A DNA stretch of 32,359 nt from Taishania sp045629585 (lineage in GTDB: Bacteria; Bacteroidota; Bacteroidia; Flavobacteriales_D; Crocinitomicaceae). The stretch covers positions 1 through 32,359 of the forward strand of contig JAZQRM010000006.1 of NCBI GenBank assembly GCA_045629585.1. Reading direction: 5' to 3'. Made by a program: the position numbers and the translations under genes. Below, one piece after another: positions 1-7,901 of this stretch (position 1 is its first letter; every line of letters begins with the position of its first letter). The notes beneath the pieces are model-generated. The model did not search any database and had not been told where the DNA came from. It saw only the letters and a program-made list of their open reading frames with translations.

Positions 1-292
1 TTTGCATTAATGGTGATGCGTAAGTAGATTGGGGCTTCTCCGTTTTTTAGAAGTCGCTGTCTCTTAATGAAGAATAAAATACTAAATGTTGTACGGTTCA
101 TGGCATTACATTTTTATGGTTATAAAATTAATGCAACACGAATCTTTAATAAAATGCAAAGTGTTGAAAACAAAGGTAATTACATCGATTTTGTTGGACT
201 TTCCGTTGAACAACTCGTTGGACTTTTTTAGTCCCACGGATAGGCAACATGCAAAGCGATGAAATGTGAAGTTTTTGAAAGAGATGTAAATG
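1..292. other. Left-edge stretch without a supported gene
   Basis: I see no convincing gene here. A plus-strand reading frame of 58 codons runs from 86 to 262, but its composition is undistinguished and it matches no family I recognise. The stretch contains a 10-base direct repeat, GTTGGACTTT, at about 193 and 217, separated by a short inverted pair (GTTG/CAAC). It could hold the 3' end of a gene lying to the left, but the first frame closes within 27 bases of the window edge. Confidence 0.4.
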
Positions 293-321
293 AAAAAAGC
301 CCCACAAATGTGAGGCTTTCT
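293..321 (-). terminator. Rho-independent terminator of tRNA-Asp
   Basis: Read on the minus strand, an AAAGCC...GGCTTT stem continues through one mismatch into a CACA/TGTG stem with a two-base loop, and is followed by a run of six T. It begins about 30 bases after the 3' end of tRNA-Asp, so it most likely ends that transcript. Confidence 0.75.
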
Positions 322-351
322 TTCTTTAACGCTTGTTTTTAACGTATCTAG

Positions 352-425
352 CGGTCTGGACGGGACTCGAACCCGCGACCCCATGCGTGACAGGCATGTA
401 TTCTAACCAACTGAACTACCAAACC
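352..425 (-). tRNA. tRNA-Asp (anticodon GTC)
   Basis: The minus strand folds into a complete 74-base cloverleaf. The acceptor stem is GGTTTGG paired with CCAGACC (one T:G pair), the anticodon loop reads CTGTCAC with anticodon GTC, and the T arm carries GGTTCGAGTCC. The discriminator base is G and the CCA end is not encoded. A promoter lies about 70 bases upstream and a terminator follows, so it appears to be a single-gene transcript. Translations running through this locus on either strand are artefacts of the tRNA sequence. Confidence 0.97.
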
Positions 426-498
426 AAAATCTTTACTAGCGTTGAAGCATCAGCTTCATTCAAGTTTTGTGTACAATGCTTTTCGTTAAAAGCGTGTG

Positions 499-530
499 CA
501 AATATACGTAACTTTTGTGGATTCGTGCAA
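499..530 (-). promoter_or_regulatory. Promoter of tRNA-Asp
   Basis: On the minus strand a perfect TAnnTTTG box (TATATTTG) occupies 499-506, with TTG 21 bases further upstream at 528-530. This is the Bacteroidota housekeeping promoter form. Transcription would begin near 494, leaving a leader of about 70 bases before the mature tRNA. Confidence 0.6.
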
Positions 531-594
531 GAAAAAAAGAATAAAAATTTATTTTTTTTCTCACTACATCGTTAATCATCACATAACCCGATTA

Positions 595-2484
595 TTAAGA
601 ATTAGCGTTTTTTAAAATCTCTTCTAATCCTTTTCGTGATATTGGATGATACTCCCCTTTTGCTTGTTCAAATACCGCCTTAATCCATTCTCTATCGGAT
701 GGATATTTGCTATTGGCTAAATCTTTATACAACGGATAAATAAACTTTCCACGACCAATTTTGGTGATAAACTGTTTCATCGAAGGACGAATATTAGTAT
801 AACCACTTCGAATACCAACTCGATACCATTCTGTCATAATCTCTGCATTACCACAAGATTTAAAATTAAATTGGTAATCTAGCTTCTGCAAATACTTAGG
901 TTCTGTATACTCTGGAAGGCTTCGAATGAAAATCATCCACTCCTGGGTAGTCATGTCTTCTCGCTTAACTTTACGCAGTTTATCCATCTTCCCTGCGGAA
1001 GCATCAAGCGCCAACCGCTCTAATTTCAACATACGTTCGCTAGTCGGCGGAACAAAAGAAACAGGCAATCCAGGCTCATAAATCCACTCCTCGATATTAA
1101 AGCTAGATTTATTAGGTTCTATAAGATTTAACACTAAATAATCTATAAAATCTTCGGTACGCAATGTTGAAAAAGCAAATTCTTTGAAATAACCTTTCAA
1201 AAATTTATCAAACTTTTTTCGTCCGAATTCATTTTCTAACGCCCGAAGGAAGATTGCCCCTTTAAAATAAGCAATATCTGTTCCTGCATCTTCTGGATCT
1301 ACCAAATCTAATTTCAGAAGTGTTTCATTTTTATCTAAATCCGCTAACGTATGAAGTAATTCTTGATACTCTATAACTTTCAACAAATCGGCTAATTCGT
1401 TTCCATATATAGCTTCCATAATACGATTCTCAATATAAACCGTAAAACCTTCATTTAACCAAAAGTCATTCCATGATGCATTTGTAACCAAATTACCAGA
1501 CCAAGAATGTGCTAATTCATGAGCAATTACAAATACCAAACTTTTATCTCCGGCAATCAAAGTCGGATTTGCAAAAGTCAAACGAGGATTTTCCATACCT
1601 CCAATTGGGAAGGTGTACGGTAACACCAAAACATCATATTGTCCCCATTCATAGGGTCCAAATAATGACTCGGCAGTTTCAATCATCTTGGGCATATCTT
1701 CAAATTCTTCTGCACAGGCATTAACAATTGCAGGCTCTGCGTATACACCACAGTTTTCTCCCAAAGCACGGTATTCAATATCCCCAACCGCCAAAGCAAT
1801 CAAATAGGGCGGAATTTTTTGATCCATCACAAAATGATAAATCCCATCTTTACTCTTCTGCTTGGGATTCGTTGCGCTCATTAGTGCTAAAAGTTCTTTA
1901 GGCACTTTTACATCTGCGGAATAAGTAATCCGATTAGCAGGTGTACATTGCAAAGGAATCCAAGTGCGCGTATGTATAGCCTCACTTTGTGAATAAAGAA
2001 AAGGATGTTTTTTGCCTTCAGTTAAATTTGGTTTAAGCCAATCTAAAGCAGTGGTCTCATCTGTCGTTTTATAATAAATATTTACAAATTCAGTCAACGA
2101 ATCAACCACCACCATTAATGGAGCTCCCATAATGTCATTAAACGGACCAATAACATAATCGGTCTCACGTTCCTGCTCTTTACCTAAGGTGACTTTCTGG
2201 ATTTCTAAAAACTTTATATCAAATATTGCGGTATCTACACCTTTCAGATTCTCCATCTGATGACGTGCGACCCCATAAATGGTTTGATTGTCGAAATTTA
2301 CATCCAATTCTAGGTGCAAATGCTTCGTTCTTATATCTTCAATATTTGCATAGGAATGCGGATCGCCTTGTTTAGCAATTCTCGTCCGCGCTTTTGCTGC
2401 ATCCATTTCTAGCTTTTGAGAACATGACCCAAATAGAAAAGTCAATCCCAAAAGAAGAAAAGGAAAAAATCCTCTCTTCCCCAT
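595..2484 (-). CDS. M1 family metallopeptidase (aminopeptidase N / LTA4-hydrolase-like), lipoprotein
   Basis: A zinc aminopeptidase that would remove N-terminal residues from peptides in the periplasm or on the cell surface. The 629-residue product starts with a signal peptide ending in a lipobox (FGSC, Cys21). The M1 exopeptidase motif GGMENP is at residues 295-300, and the zinc site HELAH at 322-326 is followed at the standard spacing by Glu345 in WLNEGF. A later YFKG segment matches the position of the catalytic tyrosine of leukotriene A4 hydrolase-like members. The protein is of normal length and all catalytic residues are present. It is the last of three minus-strand genes, 21 bases after tcdA, and is probably cotranscribed with it. 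Substrate preference cannot be read from the sequence. Confidence 0.93.
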   Translation of the reverse strand: MGKRGFFPFLLLGLTFLFGSCSQKLEMDAAKARTRIAKQGDPHSYANIEDIRTKHLHLELDVNFDNQTIYGVARHQMENLKGVDTAIFDIKFLEIQKVTLGKEQERETDYVIGPFNDIMGAPLMVVVDSLTEFVNIYYKTTDETTALDWLKPNLTEGKKHPFLYSQSEAIHTRTWIPLQCTPANRITYSADVKVPKELLALMSATNPKQKSKDGIYHFVMDQKIPPYLIALAVGDIEYRALGENCGVYAEPAIVNACAEEFEDMPKMIETAESLFGPYEWGQYDVLVLPYTFPIGGMENPRLTFANPTLIAGDKSLVFVIAHELAHSWSGNLVTNASWNDFWLNEGFTVYIENRIMEAIYGNELADLLKVIEYQELLHTLADLDKNETLLKLDLVDPEDAGTDIAYFKGAIFLRALENEFGRKKFDKFLKGYFKEFAFSTLRTEDFIDYLVLNLIEPNKSSFNIEEWIYEPGLPVSFVPPTSERMLKLERLALDASAGKMDKLRKVKREDMTTQEWMIFIRSLPEYTEPKYLQKLDYQFNFKSCGNAEIMTEWYRVGIRSGYTNIRPSMKQFITKIGRGKFIYPLYKDLANSKYPSDREWIKAVFEQAKGEYHPISRKGLEEILKNANS

Positions 2485-2505
2485 TACCTGTGAATAAAAA
2501 AAATA

Positions 2506-3237
2506 CTACTTCGTTTTTTCGCTTGTAATCATACGAATTACTTCTGCTGCTCCAACTAGGCCAAATGTTGCTGGCATGAAAGAAGAAGTACCATAGAAAG
2601 AGCGTTTAAAATTAGTTCCATCTGTTAATTTTAAAGACTCTTTTTGCTGTAATTCGCTTGAAAACACCGTTCTTACACGTCGGAAATCAACTCCTTTACG
2701 TTTCAAACGTTTTTTAATATGTGCGGCTAGTTTACAATTGTAGGTATTGGTTAAACGGGCAACTTGTACACGTGATGGATCCATCTTCCCTCCTGCTCCC
2801 ATGTGAGATATAATTCGGATTTTTAGACGCATACATGCCAATATCCATTCTAATTTTGGTGTCACGGAGTCAATACAGTCCATCACGTAATCGGGCTTAA
2901 ATTCTTTTAAAATTTCCCAAACGCGCTCCGGCTGAACAAATTCTTCGAGTACATTCAGATTAATATCAGGGTTAATATCACGAATTCGTTCTGCTAAAAC
3001 GACCGCTTTATTCCTCCCAATCGTTGAATCCAAGGCAGTTAATTGTCTGTTTTTATTAGTGGGATCAAAGGCATCTCCATCAATTATGGTCATTGTACCT
3101 ACTCCAGCACGTGCAACAAACTCACCTGCAAAAGATCCAATACCTCCTAAACCAACAATTAAAACATGTGCGTTTTGTAATTTTTCAATAGCTTCTTGTC
3201 CCATCAACAATTCCGTACGCTCCAACCACTGTGCCAT
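2506..3237 (-). CDS. tcdA: tRNA threonylcarbamoyladenosine dehydratase TcdA
   Basis: An E1-like ATP-dependent enzyme that cyclises the t6A modification at position 37 of ANN-decoding tRNAs to ct6A, acting in the cytoplasm. The 243-residue protein opens with WLERTELLMG, typical of TcdA/YgdL, then has the nucleotide-binding GLGGIGS at 29-35 and the DGDAFDPTNKNRQ segment that binds ATP in this superfamily. Length is normal. Its first 34 bases overlap the end of the TatD-like gene. The start is kept because the family's WLERTELL opening begins at residue 4. Cotranscription with the TatD-like gene and the downstream M1 peptidase is inferred from spacing. Confidence 0.92.
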   Translation of the reverse strand: MAQWLERTELLMGQEAIEKLQNAHVLIVGLGGIGSFAGEFVARAGVGTMTIIDGDAFDPTNKNRQLTALDSTIGRNKAVVLAERIRDINPDINLNVLEEFVQPERVWEILKEFKPDYVMDCIDSVTPKLEWILACMRLKIRIISHMGAGGKMDPSRVQVARLTNTYNCKLAAHIKKRLKRKGVDFRRVRTVFSSELQQKESLKLTDGTNFKRSFYGTSSFMPATFGLVGAAEVIRMITSEKTK

Positions 3238-3863
3238 TTGGTAAATGTATTTTTAAAATTTATATGTATTTGCTCCGTTAAATCTTGCAAAGATATTGCT
3301 TTTGCGTTACGAACACTTTCATAAACGCTTTTAATATCAACATTTACCGTATCTGTTTCTAACAATAAACGATCCAAGGGAATCTCATTTATCCATTGTT
3401 GATCCCTAGATGTGTTTAAAAGATTTGCTCCAATTGATATTTGAATGCCTTCACACTTCAAAACTTGCTGCAATAAGTTTTTCTTATTAAATCCATGAAA
3501 AACCCACTTTTGAAGCGGTTTAACTTCATTATAAGCTTTAAGAACCCATTCCCAACAACGAACACAATGAATGATTACGGGCAAATTCAATCGCTCGGCA
3601 AAAAGCACTTGCGCAACAAAAACTTCATACTGATGTGCCAAATCCCCACCTTTGAAGGCATCCATTCCCACTTCACCAATCGCAATGGTATACAAATTTA
3701 TTCCATCCGTAAGCACCCTTTGTACATCTTCCCGCTTAAATTGACTCGCTTTCCATGGATGCACGCCAACCGAATTCCAAACATCCAACAGATCCTTATC
3801 CTGCTGGACAATTTGACATCCATTCCATAAATTATGGTGAGTATGTGCATCCAAATAAAGCAT
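3204..3863 (-). CDS. TatD-like metal-dependent hydrolase
   Basis: A TIM-barrel hydrolase of the TatD family; characterised members are DNases or amidohydrolases, and the substrate here is unknown. The metal-binding HTH motif (His7, His9) lies at the very N-terminus, followed by VGVHPW, the conserved Glu in IGEVGMD, IHCVR, FHGFN and the final metal/active-site LLLETD. At 219 residues it is somewhat short for TatD (about 260) but all motif blocks are present. The C-terminus overlaps tcdA by 34 bases. A near-consensus box TATATTCG at 3867-3874 (minus) ends only three bases before the ATG, so the mRNA may be leaderless. Confidence 0.87.
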   Translation of the reverse strand: MLYLDAHTHHNLWNGCQIVQQDKDLLDVWNSVGVHPWKASQFKREDVQRVLTDGINLYTIAIGEVGMDAFKGGDLAHQYEVFVAQVLFAERLNLPVIIHCVRCWEWVLKAYNEVKPLQKWVFHGFNKKNLLQQVLKCEGIQISIGANLLNTSRDQQWINEIPLDRLLLETDTVNVDIKSVYESVRNAKAISLQDLTEQIHINFKNTFTKWHSGWSVRNC

Positions 3864-3935
3864 ATGCGAATATAGTTAAGATGTTGAATTAAAAAAAATG
3901 TCTATTTTCGGAAACGATTATTACCAATAACAATT

Positions 3936-5717
3936 ATGGATTCTTTATCAAAGAACAGTATTTTCGATTCAAAAGTACTTGGACACCCAAGTGGATTATT
4001 TGTCCTTTTTTTCACCGAAATGTGGGAGCGCTTTTCCTTCTACGGAATGCGTGTGTTATTAATTCAATACCTTACAGCTGAAGTACTGTTAGGTAGTGCT
4101 AAATCAGGTTTAGGCTGGACTGTAGCCTCTGCTTCTGCACTTTACGGAACCTACGTTATGATGCTGTATTTAACACCTGTTTTAGGTGGAGTTATTGCAG
4201 ATAAATATCTAGGTTCATGGAAATCGGTGATCGTTGGAGCATTAATCATGACGCTCGGTCATGCATCTATGGCCATTGAAAGCAACGCTACATTCTTCAT
4301 TGGATTAGCTTGTTTGGTTCTTGGCACAGGATTCTTTAAACCAAATATGCCTGCAATCTTAGGTGAGATGTATAAAGATTTTCCAGAAAAAAAGGATGGT
4401 GGATATACCATCTTTTACATGGGGGTAAACGCAGGAGCTTTCTTCGGAATGATGCTATGTGGTTACTTTGCTGAAAAATTCGGATGGCACTGGGGATTCG
4501 GTTTAGCGGGAATATTCATGCTGCTAGGAACGATTCAGTTCTGGTTATCTAAACCTTTATTTGGCAAAATCGGTGATTTAAAAGAACAAACCACAGAAGG
4601 TCAACCAACAGAAGAAGTATTTGCAAATGAGGATGAGAAAATCAGAAATCCTTTCCGACCTATTGACATTATACTAACAGTAATTGTCACAATTCTAGGT
4701 TTAGGATATGCATTTAATGACCCTATCTCAAAAAACATTCCCGATTTAGACATTTTTAAATCTATCGACATACCAATGGCTTCTGGAGGTGTATTTAGAG
4801 GTCAATATATCATTATCATCGTTACATTAATTCTTTTCATCTATTTATTAGTCTCTCGAATTATGAGATACGGTAAGATAGTAAGAGATCGAATGTTTGC
4901 CATCATGATCTTAGCCCTTTCACTGATATTCTTTTTTATGAGTTTTGAACAAGGTGCTTCGTCTTTGATGATTGTTGCTCGTGATTACATCGATCGATCA
5001 CTTGAAGGAAATGCACTTTTGACGTATAACATAGTTAACACGCTATTGACTGTGATACCGTTATCTGTAATTTCTTGGGTACTTATTAGATTGTGTAAGG
5101 TTACATGGAGTAAAATCAGTCTATCAAATATTATCTTATTGATTTGCTTTGGACTCATCTGGTTTGCAGTTATCGCAATGCTATACAATGAATTCAAATC
5201 AGAATCTTCTGAAATAACGGTATCTTGGTTTTCCACTTTAAATGCATTTTTCATTATTTTATTGGCATCAAGCGTTGGTAAAATATGGGACTCTAAGTAC
5301 AATCCACCCGTGGCTTTCAAGTATGGTTTTGGTTTAATATTCGTGGCAATTGGTTTCTTAGTATTGGGATTAGGTTCATTTGGAATTGCCGAAGGCGCAA
5401 AAATATCCATGATCTTTTTGATCATCACTTATCTCTTTCATACCGTTGGCGAATTATTCATTTCTCCAGTCGGATTATCCTATGTAAGTAAATTAGTGCC
5501 CGCACGAATGATTGCATTTATGTATGGTATTTGGTATTTAGCGATTGCAATAGCGCAAAAATTAGCAGCTGCATTAGGTGGTCAAGTAGAAACCATAAAA
5601 GAAGAATATTCATTAGCTCATTTCTTCTTTCTTTTTACCGCTATCCCCGTAGCAGCAGCAATTTTAGTAATGGCGCTTAACCCAATTATAAAACGTTTGA
5701 TGCACGGAATAAAGTAA
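3936..5717 (+). CDS. POT/PTR2 family proton-coupled oligopeptide transporter, long form
   Basis: An inner-membrane major facilitator that imports di- and tripeptides with protons. The 593-residue protein has the first-helix proton-coupling motif ExxERF (Glu28, Glu31, Arg32), the PTR2 signature around GGVIADKYLG, FFKPNMP and FYMGVNAG. In the ExxERFxYY motif the first Tyr is Phe35. Between helices 6 and 7 it has a long insert with two additional hydrophobic segments (about 237-258 and 288-310), suggesting 14 membrane helices. A second POT gene follows after 112 bases, with a terminator between them. Substrate cannot be read from the sequence. Confidence 0.93.
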   Translation: MDSLSKNSIFDSKVLGHPSGLFVLFFTEMWERFSFYGMRVLLIQYLTAEVLLGSAKSGLGWTVASASALYGTYVMMLYLTPVLGGVIADKYLGSWKSVIVGALIMTLGHASMAIESNATFFIGLACLVLGTGFFKPNMPAILGEMYKDFPEKKDGGYTIFYMGVNAGAFFGMMLCGYFAEKFGWHWGFGLAGIFMLLGTIQFWLSKPLFGKIGDLKEQTTEGQPTEEVFANEDEKIRNPFRPIDIILTVIVTILGLGYAFNDPISKNIPDLDIFKSIDIPMASGGVFRGQYIIIIVTLILFIYLLVSRIMRYGKIVRDRMFAIMILALSLIFFFMSFEQGASSLMIVARDYIDRSLEGNALLTYNIVNTLLTVIPLSVISWVLIRLCKVTWSKISLSNIILLICFGLIWFAVIAMLYNEFKSESSEITVSWFSTLNAFFIILLASSVGKIWDSKYNPPVAFKYGFGLIFVAIGFLVLGLGSFGIAEGAKISMIFLIITYLFHTVGELFISPVGLSYVSKLVPARMIAFMYGIWYLAIAIAQKLAAALGGQVETIKEEYSLAHFFFLFTAIPVAAAILVMALNPIIKRLMHGIK

Positions 5718-5742
5718 ATATAAACGAACGATAAAATAAACG

Positions 5743-5777
5743 AGAGGGATCAATTTTGTATTTACCCTCTTTTTTTT
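5743..5777 (+). terminator. Terminator after the first POT gene
   Basis: AGAGGG at 5743-5748 pairs with CCCTCT at 5765-5770 across a 16-base loop and runs straight into eight T. It separates the two tandem transporter genes, so the second is likely to have its own promoter. Confidence 0.7.
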
Positions 5778-5829
5778 ATGCTTTCGTGTTAATTTTTTAT
5801 AAATTCACAACCATTAATTTTTAAACTAG

Positions 5830-7305
5830 ATGGCAAGTACAAATACAATTGTTGACGAGAAAGCATCTTTAGAGTTGGACCCAAATGAAAATTTGATTCA
5901 GCGCATTGAAGCACAAGGTAAATGGTTTGGACATCCAAAAGGATTGTTCTTATTATTCTTCACAGAAATGTGGGAACGTTTCAGCTACTACGGTATGCGT
6001 GGAGTTTTAATCCTTTACATGATCAAATTATGGGCTGAAAACGGATTAAATATACCTGAAGGGAATGCTAACTTACTTTATGGTTTCTTTACAGGATTTG
6101 TGTACTTCACTCCTATTATTGGAGGAATGATTGCTGATAAATACATTGGACAAAGAAAAGCAATTACTATTGGTGGTATCACTATGATGATTGGTCAATT
6201 TGTTCTATTTGCCATGAATACACATGTTGGTTTAGCTATTGGATTAGTTTTATTAATCATCGGTAATGGATTTTTTAAACCAAACATTTCAACCTTAGTT
6301 GGTCAATTATACCGTAATGGTGATGATAGACGTGACTCTGCATTCTCTATTTTTTACATGGGTATCAACTTAGGTGCACTTATTGCTCCTTTAATCTGTG
6401 GTACACTTGCGGAAGAATGGTTTGCTGTTAAGGGACTAAATGCAGAAGGAAAAGAATATATTGTTAGCTACGGATTTAGATATGCTTTCTTAGCGGCTTC
6501 TATTGGTATGTTGATTGGTCAATTAGCTTTCAACTTATTAGCTAAAAAATATTTATTAGAAATTGGTACTACACCAGCTGGTAAACAATCTAGCGAAGCA
6601 ACACCTGAACAAATTGCAGCTGCGAACCAACCTTTAACGACCATCGAAAAGCAACGTATTGCGGTGATAATCATATTGACTGTCTTCGTGATTTTCTTTT
6701 GGGCTGGATTTGAACAAGCAGGGTCGTCTTTGACCATTTATACAGATAAATACATCAATCGTAACTTGTTTGGTTGGACTATACCAACAACTTATTTCCA
6801 ATCTGTTAATCCATTGTTTATTGTAGCATTAGGACCAATTTTTGCTTGGTTCTGGACTTCGAAATACGGAAAAAAATTAACCACTCCAGTTAAGATGTCA
6901 TTAGGTATGATTCTATTAGGAGTTGGATTCTTATTTATGTACGTTGCAACTTTTGCTGTATCTGTTGATACTGTTGATGGACAGGAAATCGTTCTAAAGA
7001 AGGCGGCTTTATCTTGGTTGGTATTAACTTACTTCTTCCATACGATTGGAGAACTTTGTCTATCTCCCGTTGGCTTATCTGTAGTAACAAAACTAGCTCC
7101 AATCAAATTAGCATCTATGCTAATGGGGGTTTGGATGTTATCTTCATTTGTTGCAAACATAATCGGTGGATTCATAGCTTCATTCGTGGAAAAGCTCGGA
7201 GCTGGAACAATATTTGTCTCAATCGCAGGGTTCGTAATCCTTTTAGGACTATTGATGTTGTTACTTTCTAAGAAATTAAGTTCAATGATGCACGGAGTGA
7301 AGTAA
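5830..7305 (+). CDS. POT/PTR2 family proton-coupled oligopeptide transporter, short form
   Basis: Paralog of the upstream gene with the complete first-helix motif ExxERFxYY (residues 46-54), PTR2 signature GGMIADKYIG, FFKPNIST and FYMGINLG. The 491-residue protein goes directly from helix 6 to helix 7 (GFEQAGSS) and lacks the two-helix insert of its neighbour, giving about 12 helices. The N-terminus has some 30 extra hydrophilic residues before the GHPKGLF segment that both proteins share. Transcription ends at a strong terminator 22 bases downstream. The pair presumably arose by duplication, and the difference in architecture suggests it is old and that their peptide ranges differ. Confidence 0.93.
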   Translation: MASTNTIVDEKASLELDPNENLIQRIEAQGKWFGHPKGLFLLFFTEMWERFSYYGMRGVLILYMIKLWAENGLNIPEGNANLLYGFFTGFVYFTPIIGGMIADKYIGQRKAITIGGITMMIGQFVLFAMNTHVGLAIGLVLLIIGNGFFKPNISTLVGQLYRNGDDRRDSAFSIFYMGINLGALIAPLICGTLAEEWFAVKGLNAEGKEYIVSYGFRYAFLAASIGMLIGQLAFNLLAKKYLLEIGTTPAGKQSSEATPEQIAAANQPLTTIEKQRIAVIIILTVFVIFFWAGFEQAGSSLTIYTDKYINRNLFGWTIPTTYFQSVNPLFIVALGPIFAWFWTSKYGKKLTTPVKMSLGMILLGVGFLFMYVATFAVSVDTVDGQEIVLKKAALSWLVLTYFFHTIGELCLSPVGLSVVTKLAPIKLASMLMGVWMLSSFVANIIGGFIASFVEKLGAGTIFVSIAGFVILLGLLMLLLSKKLSSMMHGVK

Positions 7306-7327
7306 TTCACTTTTTGGATAACTCTTT

Positions 7328-7356
7328 AAAGCCTTGGGAAAACCGAGGCTTTTTTA
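7328..7356 (+). terminator. Terminator after the second POT gene
   Basis: AAAGCCT...AGGCTTT stem with an internal T/G mismatch and GG/CC extension, closed by GAAAA, followed by a T-rich tail. It stands between convergent transcription units and points rightwards. Confidence 0.8.
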
Positions 7357-7402
7357 TTTTATCTAATTCAAATCAATTCCTGATCTGTTAAAAATAGTGT
7401 AT

Positions 7403-7431
7403 AAAAAAAGGTTTCCAAATAATTGGAAACC
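7403..7431 (-). terminator. Terminator of the OmpA-lipoprotein operon
   Basis: A perfect 9-base stem, GGTTTCCAA/TTGGAAACC, with an ATAA loop. On the minus strand it is followed by seven T. It lies 22 bases after the stop of the small lipoprotein gene. Confidence 0.85.
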
Positions 7432-7452
7432 CTTCATCTTATCTTTCGTAAA

Positions 7453-7659
7453 CTACTTCATTAAAATATAGCACTTCTGCTTAAGCTTTTCTCCTTTTCT
7501 AGCACAGTCATTTTCCGCTCTTCCATACGAAGTTTTAGTCATTTCATAAAGTTCACTCCCTACAATTGTACTTTGGTTATTCGTAATCTCACATTGACAA
7601 GTATATTTTTGACAACTTACACTTATCAAAACACATAATAAAACAATAAATTTCCCCAT
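7453..7659 (-). CDS. Small cysteine-rich lipoprotein (paralog of the next gene)
   Basis: Function unknown. The 68-residue product has a short signal peptide ending in a lipobox (SVSC, Cys16), so it should be a lipid-anchored envelope protein. The mature part is only about 50 residues with cysteines at 21, 23, 52 and 63. The adjacent 71-residue gene has the same layout: lipobox, a C-x-C pair a few residues later, then two separated cysteines. The spacing suggests two disulfides. It is the last gene of an apparent three-gene operon behind the OmpA-type protein (15 bases after its paralog) and precedes a strong terminator. Small CKK..CTC-type lipoproteins are common in Bacteroidota, but I know of no assigned role. 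Confidence 0.75.
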   Translation of the reverse strand: MGKFIVLLCVLISVSCQKYTCQCEITNNQSTIVGSELYEMTKTSYGRAENDCARKGEKLKQKCYILMK

Positions 7660-7674
7660 ACCTAACGTTGTTTA

Positions 7675-7890
7675 TTACTCAGCAAATGCACATGCAACCG
7701 TCTTGTCAGAAGTAGATATCTCATAATCGGCACATTTAGCTGCTGATGTTGCTAAATATTCATTTGTCTCTGTCCCATTATAAGAACCATTCTCATACAT
7801 CGTTGTTACACAAGTACAGCTAGATTCTTTCTTACATGATACACTCAATAATACAAGACTCCCTAAAACCAATAATCCTTTAACTTTCAT
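7675..7890 (-). CDS. Small cysteine-rich lipoprotein
   Basis: Function unknown. A 71-residue protein with a lipobox (SVSC, Cys19) followed by KKESSCTC, and cysteines at 25, 27, 53 and 67. This four-cysteine pattern of the mature protein matches the next gene downstream, so the two are tandem paralogs that have diverged outside the cysteines. It begins 11 bases after the OmpA-type gene, which points to cotranscription. A structural role as a disulfide-stapled partner at the outer membrane is possible but is only inferred from context. Confidence 0.78.
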   Translation of the reverse strand: MKVKGLLVLGSLVLLSVSCKKESSCTCVTTMYENGSYNGTETNEYLATSAAKCADYEISTSDKTVACAFAE

Positions 7891-7901
7891 CTATCTATTT
7901 T

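Noticed and set aside
106..575. Open frames crossing the tRNA-Asp gene on both strands
   Set aside because: Their apparently conserved residues are translations of the tRNA itself.
540..575. A/T-rich palindrome after the M1 peptidase gene as a terminator
   Set aside because: The only pairing is A/T tracts without a GC stem; too weak to support.
3903..3910. TATTTTCG as promoter box of the first POT gene
   Set aside because: It has one mismatch in the key TTTG and no properly spaced -33 element; too weak to list as a feature.
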